Shown piece after piece: positions 13,191 through 25,207 of a DNA stretch of 64,000 nt. Below the pieces are notes generated by a model. It was not told the origin of the DNA. It searched no databases and saw nothing but the letters and a program-made list of their open reading frames with translations. Origin of the DNA: Chalara sp. BL73 (taxonomy: Eukaryota; Ascomycota; Leotiomycetes; Helotiales); contig CAKJVC010000017.1 of NCBI GenBank assembly GCA_918026815.1, positions 1,178,001 to 1,242,000 on the forward strand. Direction: 5' to 3'. Position 1 is the stretch's first letter, and each line of letters starts with the position of its first letter. The position numbers and the translations under genes were made by a program.

Positions 13191-15680
13191 GGTACAGGTA
13201 GCGCAGATACTTATATCATTGTATAATTAGGAGATGCTTAGAAATAGACGACATGGTGATCAGAGCGTCTGACTACAACGTGATGCATGCATGTTCTATC
13301 TCGACCCTCATCTCGGTTTGGCGCAATGATACGAAGATGAATAAACTTCTCCAACCTCTTCCAAATCCTTTGATGTTCCTGGAGGTGAAACAACTTGTGG
13401 ATAACCTTTATATTCCTCTGGCCTAACATGAGATGACTTCTTCAAAATCAAGCCAGGCGTCTTTTAAACACAGCAGCACTACCCAAACCAGAAATTCGAC
13501 CACTGAATCGAAACATCAGGCACCGGATGGCTTGACCAGAGCTCCATACACTATTTATCCGAGAGCTATGCCGGCTCAGGGTACCTGAAGCGAAAGTTAA
13601 TTCGTCGTGCTGCAGCTTGCGTGCTGTATTATGTTGAGGGTATGCTTAAGAAGGAAGATTCGGTAATAATGTAAGGTGGAACTAAGGCTTTTGTTCCTTG
13701 CTAAGTCGAGGCTAGACACTTTTGTGGTGGTGCCTTATGGTCTCAGCCATCCTGGGCTATCCTTCTCCCAACCATTGCTCTACTATTCCCATGTTCTCGC
13801 CTGTGGCATCTGCAGAGAGGTGCCAGGCACTTCTGGCCAAGCCAGTCGCGTGTGTGTTTTGTCGTGAGTGGTTCTGTAAGACTTGGGTGTAGTTTAGGTT
13901 GTGGAGGATGGAATTCGAGGTATCCTCGCAGGCGACTCCTTTGTTAACTAACAATGGTGATTAAGTGTCAAATCATGTCTTCTTAAAACTTAATGCAGCT
14001 ATACAAAACTTACCAAGCAGAGTTTCCGCGTTGTCTGTTTCGTCCTTCTTGCATAGAACCCTATTTGCTCTTTGGTTAATGAGACAGATGTGTTCGGAAT
14101 AGCGCTACGATGGAGGGAGCTAGATGCTGCAAATTCCTAACCGCCCCGTCCGCCAAGAGAGTAGTTCAACATGCCGGCGCTTGCAGATCGCGTGAATAAG
14201 GGGTCTAAGGATGCTAGGTATTTGTAGTCCGCAGGTCAAGTTCGTTCCGCACGTATGCTTCTCCGCCGATCTATTCATCGATCCATTATCCCATTTGTTC
14301 ATCATAACAGCTGTATTTTGACTCTGTGTTGTAAGGTTCATTGTATGCTTATACGTCATCTGATGCTCTAGGCAAGTAAGAAACTAGCATGTCCTGTTAG
14401 CTTATTCTTTCTCCGTGGCTGCAGTTGTTGGCTAAGTCGCGGGTTCCTGATCAGGATAGGTTGTGAGGAAGAATGCTACTGCAAAATATTGACTCCTGCA
14501 TCCAGCAGAACATTCCTTCCTACAAGTATCTTCCATCTCCTTCTCCAAGTGCTTCCATTCGTTGTCCTTCCAAGCTTGGTCCGGGCAGACTGTAATATTC
14601 GGTACATGGCATGCTTTATTATCAGAATGTTTTCCTTGTAGCTCTTTCTTTCTTCTTTAGATATTGCTGCTCTTGTTTGGCTAAAGTAACGGTGCGCGTT
14701 GACAAACTGTGCACAATGTTAGATTCAATCTTCAAGAGAAGAGAGAATTGTGGCCAGACCTATATGCTCACTGAAAGCCGCCTAGCTATAAATAAACTAT
14801 GCAGTAATTCTCCTAGATATATAAGAATAAAAGCCAATATCTTCAACGATCCCATCTGTAACCTTGCATATTTCTTCGAGTCAGCTCTCTCCAGAAAATG
14901 AACGTTTCTCCAGCAAGTGTTGTTTGATAGTCTCTTGTTGCTCTCGAAAGATGTCTCCAGGGAGTTCATATGTGCTTTGTGATGATTTGAGGGAGTGATA
15001 GCTTGAATGAACGGTTTTCTCAGTATTAGGTTGGATCAAGCCAGCCATGAGGCGGTTCTCCAGAGGAACAGTTGGCAAGAGTAAATGCACAAACAATCAT
15101 TTAATATGGTTGTCCACGAGTATAATGCACTCAAGTAAGGTCTTATTTTATTGAACGATAAGGGCTCTTGCACAGATAGCTCCATCGGGTAATTCGCGGC
15201 TGTTTATGGTGGTAGTGAAGCCATTACCAAAATATTCCGCGAGATTTTTTCCTTTCCAACAACCACAACATTCTTTTCCATCCCCAAATCACCAACTCCA
15301 GCACCCTCTATGCTGCACCTTGTGTAGAATAGCTGGTATCTTCTATTACCAACCACATATTACCTGAACTATTCGGTCTCGTTCACAGACCTGTACCAGT
15401 CGCGAGACACAGCCGTGTCTGCAAAGCTGAACCGCAAGCCTGAAAACGATTCATTTGTTCTCTTCCTCCCCTCAGAGAATCGATTTCTACAAGGAAGTAA
15501 TTGATCTCTTCAATCATCCTTTCTTACTTGTATTTGCAATTGTCTTTCTTGAAACACTGTCGCGCGGCTGAGACCGACACAGCTGAGCGCCCACACCTGC
15601 CATATCTTGCCTCGGAAGTTGTGTCATTGAGAATTTCTTTCGGTGAGAACTGCATTCTCAGCAAATAGAGCTTCTCTAAG
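13191..15680. other. 2.5 kb intergenic gap
   Basis: This is the longest gene-free stretch in the window, between two plus-strand genes. Short ORFs (under 97 codons) occur on both strands with no family signal or splice-linked continuation. I see no tRNA, repeat array or transposase. The last few hundred bases are probably promoter and 5' UTR of the next gene. Confidence 0.5.
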
Positions 15681-18600
15681 ATGGATAATTCGACCTCACA
15701 ACCTCGAGTAAGTGTTTCCTCTAGAAGTTACGCGTCCTTCTTCAATAATGAGCTTCCAAGCTAACATCTGTTCATCGAAAGGGCCTCGGTAGTAAAATTG
15801 GTAGCAAAGAGGCGCCTGTCTTAATCTCTGACGATGTAAGTCTTTGAACAGTAATCCCCATAGCCATAGACCGTGTTGATAAGTCCTTTGAACTAATGAT
15901 TCTTCTAAACATAGTCGGAAGATGCGGAATTCTCTGACTACTTCGAATCAGAGTCTTCTTTCCGCTCCAGTGCTGGAAAGCGAAAGACAACTCAGGCGAA
16001 GACAAGAAAGACCCGTACTGCTCCAACTCGTCGAGCGACAAAGGCGATTAAGAAATCCAAGACGGGCTCTGCGGAGGGATATACTAACGGCGGCCCTGTC
16101 TCCAACAAATCTCATAACCAATCATCAGATTCTTGGACCATATCGCAAGCATTCAATACACCCCTGTCTGCTGGCAAGCGTCGCCGTTATATGGTAAAGA
16201 CTCGCGATAATCCATGGGAAGCAAAGACAAGAGACGTTCCATCAGGTCTGACAGGTCTAAATCACATTACACCACAGGCAATCGCAAACCGGTCGTCAAA
16301 GCTTCCCAAGGTCCTTCCTTCAATCGAAAATTCGGATTCAGAGTATGATTCCAATGTACCTATGATAGTCGAAACGACTAAGCAGAAACACAACGCATCG
16401 TATTCGAATGGTCAGGAATTCGAGCCGCTAGGTCAACGAATTACAACGTCAGACTTTGAAAACACCATGGGCAAGACTATCCAGAAGTTGAAGGTAGACC
16501 ATCATGATATCGACCCAGCATTCTCTAGAGGACCACGAAGTGAGCGATATTCAAAGGCATCAAGCAGTCGAAATGCTGAAGACACTTCCCCATATAAGGT
16601 ACCTGAACAGTTTACCGGTGTTCCTATCCCTAAGAGGAGGAAGGGTTCTCTGCTTCCAGAAACCGTGGATGATCATGGCGCATATTATGAGGAGCCCGCG
16701 CAGAATGAGCGTCTAAACAAGAAGGCTGGCACGCCTCGCTTGAAAGTTAAGACCGCGAAGGACCGCAACCGAGATTCACTGTAAGTACCTTCTCTCTGTA
16801 CTTCCAAATTTTGCCTCCCCCCTGCTTCGTAGCTCTTACCCCTCTACATCGAGCCGTGGCTTAGATCTCTTCAAACTTTCTGTTCCCCATCCCCCGTACC
16901 TCTTTTGCTTTTTTCTTTTCTCCCACATTAGCCACGGCTGACGAAGACTCCAACAGTCGTGAAAATCGCGTGCCTATCTCTCAACACTTCCCCCGGAAGA
17001 ATATGGATCCTCATTCGAAGGCTGCCAAAGCTCCAGCAAGATCTGCCCAGACTCCAAATGGAGGTAGGCCATCTGGTCAATCACCTTCATCCATTCTGCC
17101 AGACAACCTTTCCAGATCAGATAATATTGCGGTGTCCTCTCGGATTTCAAATCCTGTCACCAATAATTTTGCCGGATCACAAGCTGAACAATCTCGAGGC
17201 GGTGACCTACAACCTATATATGGAAACCACATGGGCGGTCAAAATAACCAGTTAGGTCTCGTCCCAGTCCAACCTCATACCGGTCAATCACTCCAAAATA
17301 ACGGAGTATCTCAATATGCTCCAGGTCAAACAGGCTGGGACTCGGCATTATTTGATCCAAATCTTGGAATGATAGACTGGAATGATCGCGTTTTGACATC
17401 AGTGCACCTGGATCAAGTTCGCCCTTCACAGACTCATGCGCCTCGATTTTATGTACCGCCTTTCGCCAATGGTCAAAATGCCTCGATGGGAATAACTGCA
17501 CTCCCATTTGGATATAGCGTTGCTAGTATCCCCCCACTGTATGAAGCCCCTGGAACGGTCAATCCTGTCAATCTTCATCCCCCAGGTTATATGCAGCCTG
17601 CTTACGAACAATCCCGTACCGCTTTCGGTCCCGAGACTCTGATCAATTTCACTGATGATATTCGCATGCAGCAGCCAGTCCAACTACGAAATGACCACGC
17701 ATATAGGTTTCCACAAGGTGTTCCGCAGTCTTCAGTGCATGAATGGATTCAGCCTCCAGATATGTCTCATGGAGGTGTAGATCATCTACCCCCTAACTCA
17801 CAATATAGCCGCTCTCTTCAGACAAGCGTTCCTGATATGTCCAGCGGAGATTTATCTATGCAAATCCCATATCAGCAGCCCAGCGTTCATGATCCAAACC
17901 CATTCTGTCGGGCTGCCCTCAAGAGTCAATGTGGTGAAATTTGTGATAAGTCGAGCACTTCATCTGATCATGGATTCACACTTCCCTCCCCGAGTCTCTC
18001 AGCCCATGCTCCTCACGGAAAGCAAGCCACGGGTTCGACTACCATTGTTGGGGGTGACACTCGTAGTGTTATCTCTAACTCGAAGGTTGATAACTCTTCT
18101 TCGCTCGCTGACCCGTATCGTCCCAATAATGGCGACCGGCGAGGTGAGAGATCTGATAAAAACATTGAGAAGGTTGGTGGTGAAGCAGCTAAGCGTTTGG
18201 GCGAACAGGCAGAAGATACTATGCGCGGTGCAAAGGCATACGGCAGTCGAGGCATGCGAGAAGATGCGCGCAGACAACAAGCCGCCGCTCAGACCTTCAG
18301 AAATCTCAAGCAGAGCAAGGAGAGTGCTGTTGCTGACTCTTCTCCTGTTGACAGACAAGATGGAGATGCATCGCAGGCTGATTACAACCCACGTGAGGGA
18401 GCTGCACCTGGCGGTGAACCTTCATCTACAGTAAATGCTACTGGTGGTCAACGCCAGGACAACGGTGGAAATGCCGGCAGAGATGGAGGTCAAGGCGGTC
18501 GTTCTGGCAATAATGGAGGCGACGATCGTCAACCTGGTGGCTCGGCTAATTCTGATAGTCGTACACCTCAAGGAGCTAGACAACTGATCGATCTCTCTAA

Positions 18601-19397
18601 CCTGGCTATTCATAAGATCAAATTAGCAACCGAGGACGCCCCGTGTTCTTTCTGTGACGACGAATTACAAGACTGGGGTGTTCGCGATTCTGAAGTTTGG
18701 GTTGATGAGGAGGAGTTGAAGAGACTGTGTGCAGCCTGTGTTATTAAGGACAACTCATTCGGAGATATTTTCGTAAGTAGATCACCACTATAAGCTTACC
18801 CTTAGGGAGCGCTAGCTGATGCACAAACAGAACGAATTCATCAACGAGTCATTTGAACCGAACCCACTCATTGAGCAGCAAAAGATTGACGACTCCAATG
18901 CCCCTGAGGCATATAGTAGCATTGATGGTCGAAGTATTGGCAAGTACCAAAAGATGATGTGCTGCCAAGGCCAAACCTGGCGCCAAGTCGACATTACCAA
19001 AGCCCGCATTTGCGTGAACTGCCTCTTCCAAAAACGCAGCATCATCACTCACAATGGCATGAACCTGCACAAGCAATGGGACGTACTTAGAATGCCCGCC
19101 TACGGAACCCAAATGCCACCACTCAACAGCCAAGGCTTCGATCCATATGCTGACGCTGAAGGTCCTGATATCCCAGGCACGGAATACAGAGTCGAGGACC
19201 GTCGCTGCATGATCTGCCCAGGTATCGCCACTGAGGTCTGTACATGCTCGCTGAAGCTGTGTGATAGCTGCTATGTCAGACTCATCAGCGTTAATAGGGG
19301 TTTCCTTGATAATCTCCTCTACGATCTTGAGTCTGACCATGTTCGCAACGATGCATTCTTGCTTCGGTCGGATGGCGGTGGAACCTCAAACGACTAA
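15681..19397 (+). CDS. Uncharacterised 1109-residue protein with C-terminal CxxC clusters
   Basis: Five exons: 15681-15707, 15782-15835, 15915-16780, 16957-18772 and 18831-19397. All junctions are GT..AG and in frame. I do not recognise the family. Residues 10-320 are basic and acidic in patches, including the acidic-flanked VLISDDSEDAEF (about 22-33), which resembles a SUMO-interacting motif. Residues about 320-870 are Gln/Asn/Pro/Gly-rich and probably disordered. The last 230 residues are ordered-looking and Cys-rich: C879/C882, C907/C910, C965/C966, C982/C985, C1047/C1050, then C1058, C1060, C1065 and C1068. The spacing suggests two or three zinc ribbons. A chromatin or nuclear role is possible from the basic patches and zinc-type clusters, but this is inference only. 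The acceptor at 16957 was chosen because the earlier ones break frame. Confidence 0.75.
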
Positions 19398-20564
19398 TCT
19401 ATCTCATCTTTATTGAGAAGGATTGGTGGCTTATTGGTGGTGGATATATAAGTCTTGTCTGATTACATCATATTTTCCTTTGTCTTGCTCGGATGGTTGC
19501 TTTTTCTACTCGCGCTATACCCGTGATACCCAATGATACCCCTGCATTAGTAGGCGTGTGGGCGTTACGGAACCTTGTCGCAAACTGTTATTTATTTGCT
19601 CTACAAACTGTACAAAAGCACAAAAAAACTTGAAAATATAAAATCATAAAAAAAGGGGGTTCGCTCCCAAAAAAAACCTGTTCGTCTCGTCTTGCTATTG
19701 TGACTGCATTCACGTGTCCCATCAAAGCTCGATTCAGCAGTATTGAAAGCCATTATTTGAGAAGCATTACAGGGTTTTGATGTACCAGGCTCCGAGAGAT
19801 CAGCCTGAAACATCATGATACTGTGACCTACAAGTGATATCGTGATCGTGAGCAGAGGCAGTGCTGAACGCCCCACCTATCGATTGTTCGTCACCTACTG
19901 TACTTGGCTGTATTAGACAGTGGTGCACATACTTAGACATATATCATCCTCCGAAGATGATCTCTGGTTCGGTTCGAGAAGTGGCATCGTGGCTGTCACC
20001 GAAAGCCCCAACTGTGCGAGTGTTGGATACAATACCGAACACAAAAGCTGTATTTTTATGTGTAACATATGTCCCGCTGCTTGATATTCTGAAGATATGT
20101 TATGCATACCAGTGAGGGTTTTTACCGGGTCGTGGATGCAGCAGTCATATTATCAAATTTAGCCTTCGCCACCAGCAATTCAGGCTCTTGGCATCTACCC
20201 CTATTGCTAACCGAGAAACTAATTGTGCAGTGATCACGGGATAATTGTCAGAAAGCTGTCGAATCCATGATAGAACCTGCGTGTTCTAGTTGCAGGTTAG
20301 AAAGCATAAACTTATAGGGGTTTAGACTCGATGAAGTCTTTGGCTATGCTCCGCCTGTTTAGCCTCCCAAACAGGCACGTGAGCGTCGCTTGAGATTGCC
20401 TAACCAAGACGCCGAAGGAGGATTATTGTGGTTCGAACAGTAGGATTCTGAAGCGGGCTTCGAAACATATTGAAACGGTGTTCAAAAGACTTCCCACATT
20501 CAGGTCAGCGTTGCAAACCTTGCAAGCCTTCTACCAACAGCGAAACACTCAGGCAGAAAAAAGC
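19398..20564. other. Intergenic, 1.2 kb
   Basis: It lies between two plus-strand genes. It has A-rich runs around 19618-19680 and no ORF over 100 codons. Nothing else is recognised. Confidence 0.5.
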
Positions 20565-21304
20565 ATGGTCGAACAGGATGATGAAGTCACCATCTTAGTG
20601 ACCGCCTTTGGTGTAAGTTCCATCGCATCCCTATCAAACGCCTTTCATTCCTGACAAAATCGTAGCCATGGAAAAATCTCTCTAGAAACCCGTCCTGGGA
20701 AATCGCCTCCCGTCTCCCATCCCGCCTTCCATCCACCTTCTCCTCGCCTGCAATTCGCATCATACTAGCCCCCTCCGGCGCAGACGGCCCAGAACCAATC
20801 CGCGTCTCTTACCATGACATTCTCTTCACCGTCCCGCCCCTTTTAAAGGAGCATAATCCGGATATCGTGCTTCATATGGGCCTCGACGAGGGCCGGGCGT
20901 TCTTTGGGGTTGAGCAGGGAGCGCAGCGGGACGGGTATCATCAGAATCTGGATCTAGATCGGAAAGTATTTACGAAAATCGAGAACAGGAAACTTTGGGG
21001 TAAATACCCGGAGAGGTTAGAGACGATGTTGGATTTGCGGGACGTGGAGCTTAGGTGGAAGACCGGGCTGGGCAGGGGAAAAGGGAAGGGCGGAGGGCCA
21101 GATGTCAGGCACAGTGACGATGCGGGTGATTTTGTATGCGGGTTTATCTATTACGCTACTCTATCTGCGATGGGGGATAGGAGGGATGCGGTGTTTTTGC
21201 ATGTCCCGGCTTTGAAAGACGGGGAGATTCACAGGGGAGTGGAGGTTGTGGAGGGGTTGATAAGGGCGCTGGCGGGCTCTTGGCGGGATTCGAGAGCGGA
21301 ATGA
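20565..21304 (+). CDS. Pyroglutamyl peptidase I (peptidase family C15)
   Basis: Exon 20565-20612 encodes 16 residues ending VTILVTAFG. After a 53-nt intron, exon 20666-21304 resumes PWKNLSRNPSWE, matching the family opening of hydrophobic strand, FGPF-like turn and NPSW. Total 228 residues, close to the usual 200-230. The enzyme is a cytosolic cysteine peptidase that removes N-terminal pyroglutamate. Candidate catalytic residues are E91 (in GLDEGR), C174 (in DFVCGFIYY) and H195 (in VFLHVP), the E-C-H set of the family. Exon 2 is GC-richer than its surroundings and carries a Gly/Lys insertion at about 150-160. The start is the first ATG in a frame with the first strand. Confidence 0.9.
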
Positions 21305-21554
21305 GAGGCACTCCAATTCCACTTTGCGGTAAGCCTCAAGGTACGGTTTAAGAGCCTGGGAGAAGGGAACTGTGCGCAGAGCTGGACAAGTTGATGCTCT
21401 AGGAATATGGAGATGACTTGCGGAGCTGGTCACGAGTTATGATTTCCGCAACATGATTCGACGCCGCTCAATGCCAAGTCTGTACCGACTCCTCTAGTTT
21501 TAGATCGGAAATAATAAACTTTGAGCACATTACTCATCACAACTTGATGATCAA

Positions 21555-21626
21555 GGACCGCTGGCGCAACGGTAGCGCGTTGGATTCCAGACCCAAAGGT
21601 TATCTGTTCAAATCAGGTGTGGTTCA
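21555..21626 (+). tRNA. tRNA-Trp (anticodon CCA)
   Basis: Cloverleaf folded by hand. Acceptor GGACCGC pairs with GTGGTTC (two G-T pairs) with discriminator A. The D stem is GCGC/GCGC around AACGGTA. The anticodon loop TTCCAGA has CCA at 34-36. The T arm is ATCTG-TTCAAAT-CAGGT. There is no intron and CCA is not encoded, as normal in fungi. The anticodon stem TTGGA/CCCAA leaves an A31-C39 mismatch, so a mildly degraded copy is possible. Confidence 0.85.
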
Positions 21627-22346
21627 ATACCTCTTCATCATCGGTTGCTGTTTTTTTGCACTTTTAACCAATGCGGAACCTCTTATTGTGCCCAGCAGGT
21701 GATATAGATAGAGGTATTCTTATCAAGGTTGAACCATGAAAGAAGATTAAGTTGAGGTACATTCGCCAATCAAATCAGTTGGTGAAGCTTTTTGCCTTGA
21801 CAGATGTGCTAATTTTTAGTTAGGCGGGAGTGGGGGAATGCTATGCACGTTATTCTAGATAAAAACACAGCTGGAAGTAAGCGTAATGCGATAACTACAT
21901 TTATCTTCCATATCGAAGGAACGCGGGCTTTCTCAATGCATGTATTGCATACACCAAGAAGGATACATGCAGCTAAGTCACGTGCTAGAATACTCCAAAG
22001 CTAGTCTTGGCAGTATCTCCTTAAAACGATAATTCCATCTTTCATAAGGAGAGAGAACATATGTGCTCTCATCTAGACAATTTCCGTTCTTGACAACCGG
22101 ATTTTGCTTTGAAGATTCTTCTTTGTCCGCAAGAGCTCAAGCAGGGTGAAATTTTATCTGTGAGGACCCGTTAAATACTCTTAACCAATCCCAAACTCTT
22201 CACATACTCCCCAATCCGCCAATACTGCCCATCAATCTCCCGTTATCTAAAATCTACCTTCCTATAATACTACCCCTTAGGTTCCCTCTATATTCTCATA
22301 ACCCAAAAGAAGCCGCTTCTCCAAATCCTCCCGTCCCGCCACAGCT
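21627..22346. other. Intergenic, low information
   Basis: This 720 bp follows the tRNA. It is AT-rich with a C/T-rich segment around 22190-22340 just before the decayed ORFs. No gene was recognised. Confidence 0.5.
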
Positions 22347-22887
22347 CTAAGTCTTGATATCCTCCGCCCTGCTTAATACCGCCAAATTCATCACGCACAC
22401 TCCCCAATATTCGATTGCCTTACCCATCTGCTTCTCAATATCCGCTGCTGGCGCCTTCCCGTGGCCAAGTAACCCCCACGAGAATACTCTCCACGCCTTT
22501 AGCTTGAATATCTGCAGCAATGTACGAATAACATCGTCCTCATTCGTAGGCACGACGTAGCGAACCGTAGGTACCCTATAGACTAACGCCAATCTCTTGA
22601 TGTCCCTGACAGAATCAAGAGAGACCCACTTCTTTTTGTGGCGAAGCGCTATTGTTCAGTCCGTTAGGGATCTTAATGATGGCTTTCGGTGTAATTGAAT
22701 AAGGCGGAAGCAGAGCAGCTGCTGATGTACACTCTTTCCGAGCAACATTGCGCGGTGCAAAGAACTCCTTAAGTGTGGGCCTGACTACTGATCCTAGCAC
22801 ATTGGTTTGCTTGGCGATGATATCTATGAGGGCTAGTGGATTCCTTATGTACTCAGATAAGCCATATGACGAGTTGCTAATGGGCAA
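22347..22887 (-). pseudogene. Possible gene remnant (two broken ORFs)
   Basis: Two minus-strand ORFs, 22887-22615 (90 codons) and 22592-22347 (81 codons), lie end to end in different frames. Both have a globular amino-acid mix (for example IVRTLLQIF-like hydrophobic periodicity and AADIEKQMGKAIEYWG), unlike the low-quality ORFs elsewhere in the intergenic DNA. No start exon, catalytic motif or clean intron joins them. I cannot name the family. A decayed enzyme gene is the simplest reading, but chance ORFs are not excluded. Confidence 0.3.
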
Positions 22888-23227
22888 TAGTGCTGCAGAG
22901 CTATATATGTATATGATTAGGGGTATATGGTGTGAGAGTCAAATTTCGCTTGGCGACCGACGATAGAGGAGGATATGTTGAATGTATTTATGTTCATGCC
23001 TGTATTTATACATGAATCGCAGAAAGCCAAGAAGAATCGGTAGTAAACAGCTATAGTAGCTTGAAATGGCATGAAACAACATTCCTGGGCGATGAGACTC
23101 GGGACTCCATTAAAACAGTGAATGCAAGTATTTATTATGTATTATGAAAGCCTCGCCTTTTCATATAGTACACATCGTTCCAGTTATACCGTTTCACAGT
23201 GTATCCGCGGTCCAACCGAAGAACGTC
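22888..23227. other. Intergenic, SPRY gene 3' side
   Basis: 340 bp with nothing recognised. It should include the 3' UTR of the minus-strand SPRY gene. Confidence 0.5.
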
Positions 23228-24370
23228 CTATGGATGGTACTTCCATTCTTCTCGGTTAAACACAATCTCGAACTCGACATTCTCAAAAGTGCCCACAGCA
23301 GCGAAAATATCATTAAACCCTTCAAGCCCAGTGACCGGCAAGTCTTGTTCCGAGTCTCCTTCCTCGTGTAGATTCCAGCCCCCAGCCAACTGCCCCTCTC
23401 GTGTGAAAAAGATCTCCACATCAATCAGCCGGCTTTCTGTCGTTTGTGGCCGATAGTCGTATGCTGGTGGAGCATCTACATCTCTTCTTGTGAACTTCAT
23501 ACCAATGCCTATTGTCTCGTTTGGCTGGAATGGTGTTGTGAAATCCTTGCCTCCATCCATGTTATTAATGAACCTGCTTCCGTCATCTCCATGCACTGCC
23601 AAAGATCCACGGTGCCAGCCCGGTAGGCGGAAAGTAGGATATGGTGGTGCTGTGTAGCCCAGCGCAAGACCGATCTCTTGTTTATTTCTCCTATCAATCT
23701 TCACTTCATAGTATATTGTCTTCGTTCTGCCGGTGTTGAGAGGACTATGTGCTGCCACGCTATACAGAGGAACTGAGCTAGTAATGCAGCTATCTGGGCT
23801 GTTTGACTTGGTCTTCCCTTTCCAAACTCCGGGGCGAGGCCGCACCAATTCTCCCTTGTATCCACGTGGAGTTACAACTCCAATTTCACCCTTCTCAATG
23901 GCGTATATCGCCTCGTTCGGGTAATAGAAAGGAGGTAGCATTGGGTTCGCATTACACCACGCTTCGCCTTGCTGTGCTTCTTCATATGTAGCATTGTTGG
24001 TTCGTGATTCGATGTGGTTTGAGAAAATGGCGGGTGGTGGTGGAAGCAGAGAGGTATCTGGCACCGCACTCTGCCAATCATGGACTGGCTGTTGATTTGG
24101 AGGAGGACCTGGTGGAGGCGCGTAATTTTCATGAGAAGCTGGCGGGGCTCCGCCATAAGAAGGAGGAGGGCCTGGTGGTGGTGTGTATTCAGTATGTGAG
24201 GGAGGGGGTCCTGGTGGGGGAGCGTAGCTATGGAATGGAGGCGTGGCAGACTGAAATGCATATGGATTGTTTGAAGAGAATTGAGGAGGAGGAGGAGGGC
24301 CAGCTGGAGGAGCTTGCGAGTGGGATGGAGGTGGCCCGGGAGGAGGAGCGTATTGGTCGTTCTGAGGCAT
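23228..24370 (-). CDS. SPRY-domain protein with proline-rich N-terminus
   Basis: Single exon, 380 residues. The first 110 residues are repeats of the form APPPGPPPS, a polyproline region that could bind SH3 or WW domains. A linker follows, then a SPRY (B30.2-like) fold from about 195 to 375: KTIYYEVKI, IGLALGY, FRLPGWHRGSLAVHGDDG, ETIGIGMKF and a final AAVGTFENVEFEIVFN. SPRY domains bind proteins; yeast Ssh4/Ear1 use one in endosomal sorting as Rsp5 adaptors, but no transmembrane segment or PPxY motif of that type is seen here. The frame opens 20 codons further upstream, but MPQNDQYAP at 24370 starts directly on the repeat region and is preferred. Confidence 0.85.
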   Translation of the reverse strand: MPQNDQYAPPPGPPPSHSQAPPAGPPPPPQFSSNNPYAFQSATPPFHSYAPPPGPPPSHTEYTPPPGPPPSYGGAPPASHENYAPPPGPPPNQQPVHDWQSAVPDTSLLPPPPAIFSNHIESRTNNATYEEAQQGEAWCNANPMLPPFYYPNEAIYAIEKGEIGVVTPRGYKGELVRPRPGVWKGKTKSNSPDSCITSSVPLYSVAAHSPLNTGRTKTIYYEVKIDRRNKQEIGLALGYTAPPYPTFRLPGWHRGSLAVHGDDGSRFINNMDGGKDFTTPFQPNETIGIGMKFTRRDVDAPPAYDYRPQTTESRLIDVEIFFTREGQLAGGWNLHEEGDSEQDLPVTGLEGFNDIFAAVGTFENVEFEIVFNREEWKYHP

Positions 24371-25207
24371 TTTGACGCTGTTGTTATCTGACTGGAGCTG
24401 AACTATTTTTGATCTTACATTTGCTTGCAAAGCATATTATATTTACTGTACGAGTGGTTTGGAGTGAATTCACTTGTTTGAAGATGAGGCACAGTCAATC
24501 AATGTGGGGGTGGGGTCAACCTCTGTGGCTGTGCTGGGGACGAAAAGTTGGGCAGGTCTTGGCGTAAATATATATATTTATCGCTTTAGTAGTCTATATT
24601 ATTGATATATCTATGACCCTCATTTAAATGTGACAGACCAATCATATTTTCTAATCTGTTCAGAATGGTGAACCCGGTTAAATCTTGCTTTGCATGAGCG
24701 AATATGATGTTTTGCTGATCTTCAGTGAAGAAAAAAGCCCTTTCCCATAGTGAAGCATGACGACCTTGTCAATACATTTCTTTCTCGCTTAAAAAAGGGG
24801 GACTAATAGAGAACTGGCATGCAACACTTCAGATAGAAAGAAATGGTTGGCATGTATTGGAAGTATAGTTCAGGACTGAGCATTGATGTGTTTCTATTCA
24901 GTCAACCTAATGTCAATCGGAAAAAAACCCGAATGCTTTAAAACAGACCGCTAGTCACGAGTTTGAAAGTAGTAGAGGTAATTTTAGCTGGGAGCTTGGA
25001 AGCGGATTATTGAATCATATTAATCTTTTGGTGTGTCTCCCGTGTGCAGCTTGAAAATTTCCAAACTCGCGAACTTTTCTGACTTTGTGGTGTTTCGGCG
25101 CAGCGGGCTTGGCGGGTTTTACAATTTCCCACCACTTATGCTCACCTCTGCCTCACCCTAGCCCGACATCTACACACCTTCAAACAACATAAATACTCAA
25201 AATCAAT
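24371..25207. promoter_or_regulatory. Divergent promoter region
   Basis: 837 bp between the divergent SPRY and PEBP genes. No ORF or RNA gene was recognised. Both promoters must lie here. Confidence 0.5.

Noticed and set aside
13191..15680. Possible missed gene in the 2.5 kb gap
   Set aside because: No in-frame exon chain, motif or biased codon use was found on either strand.
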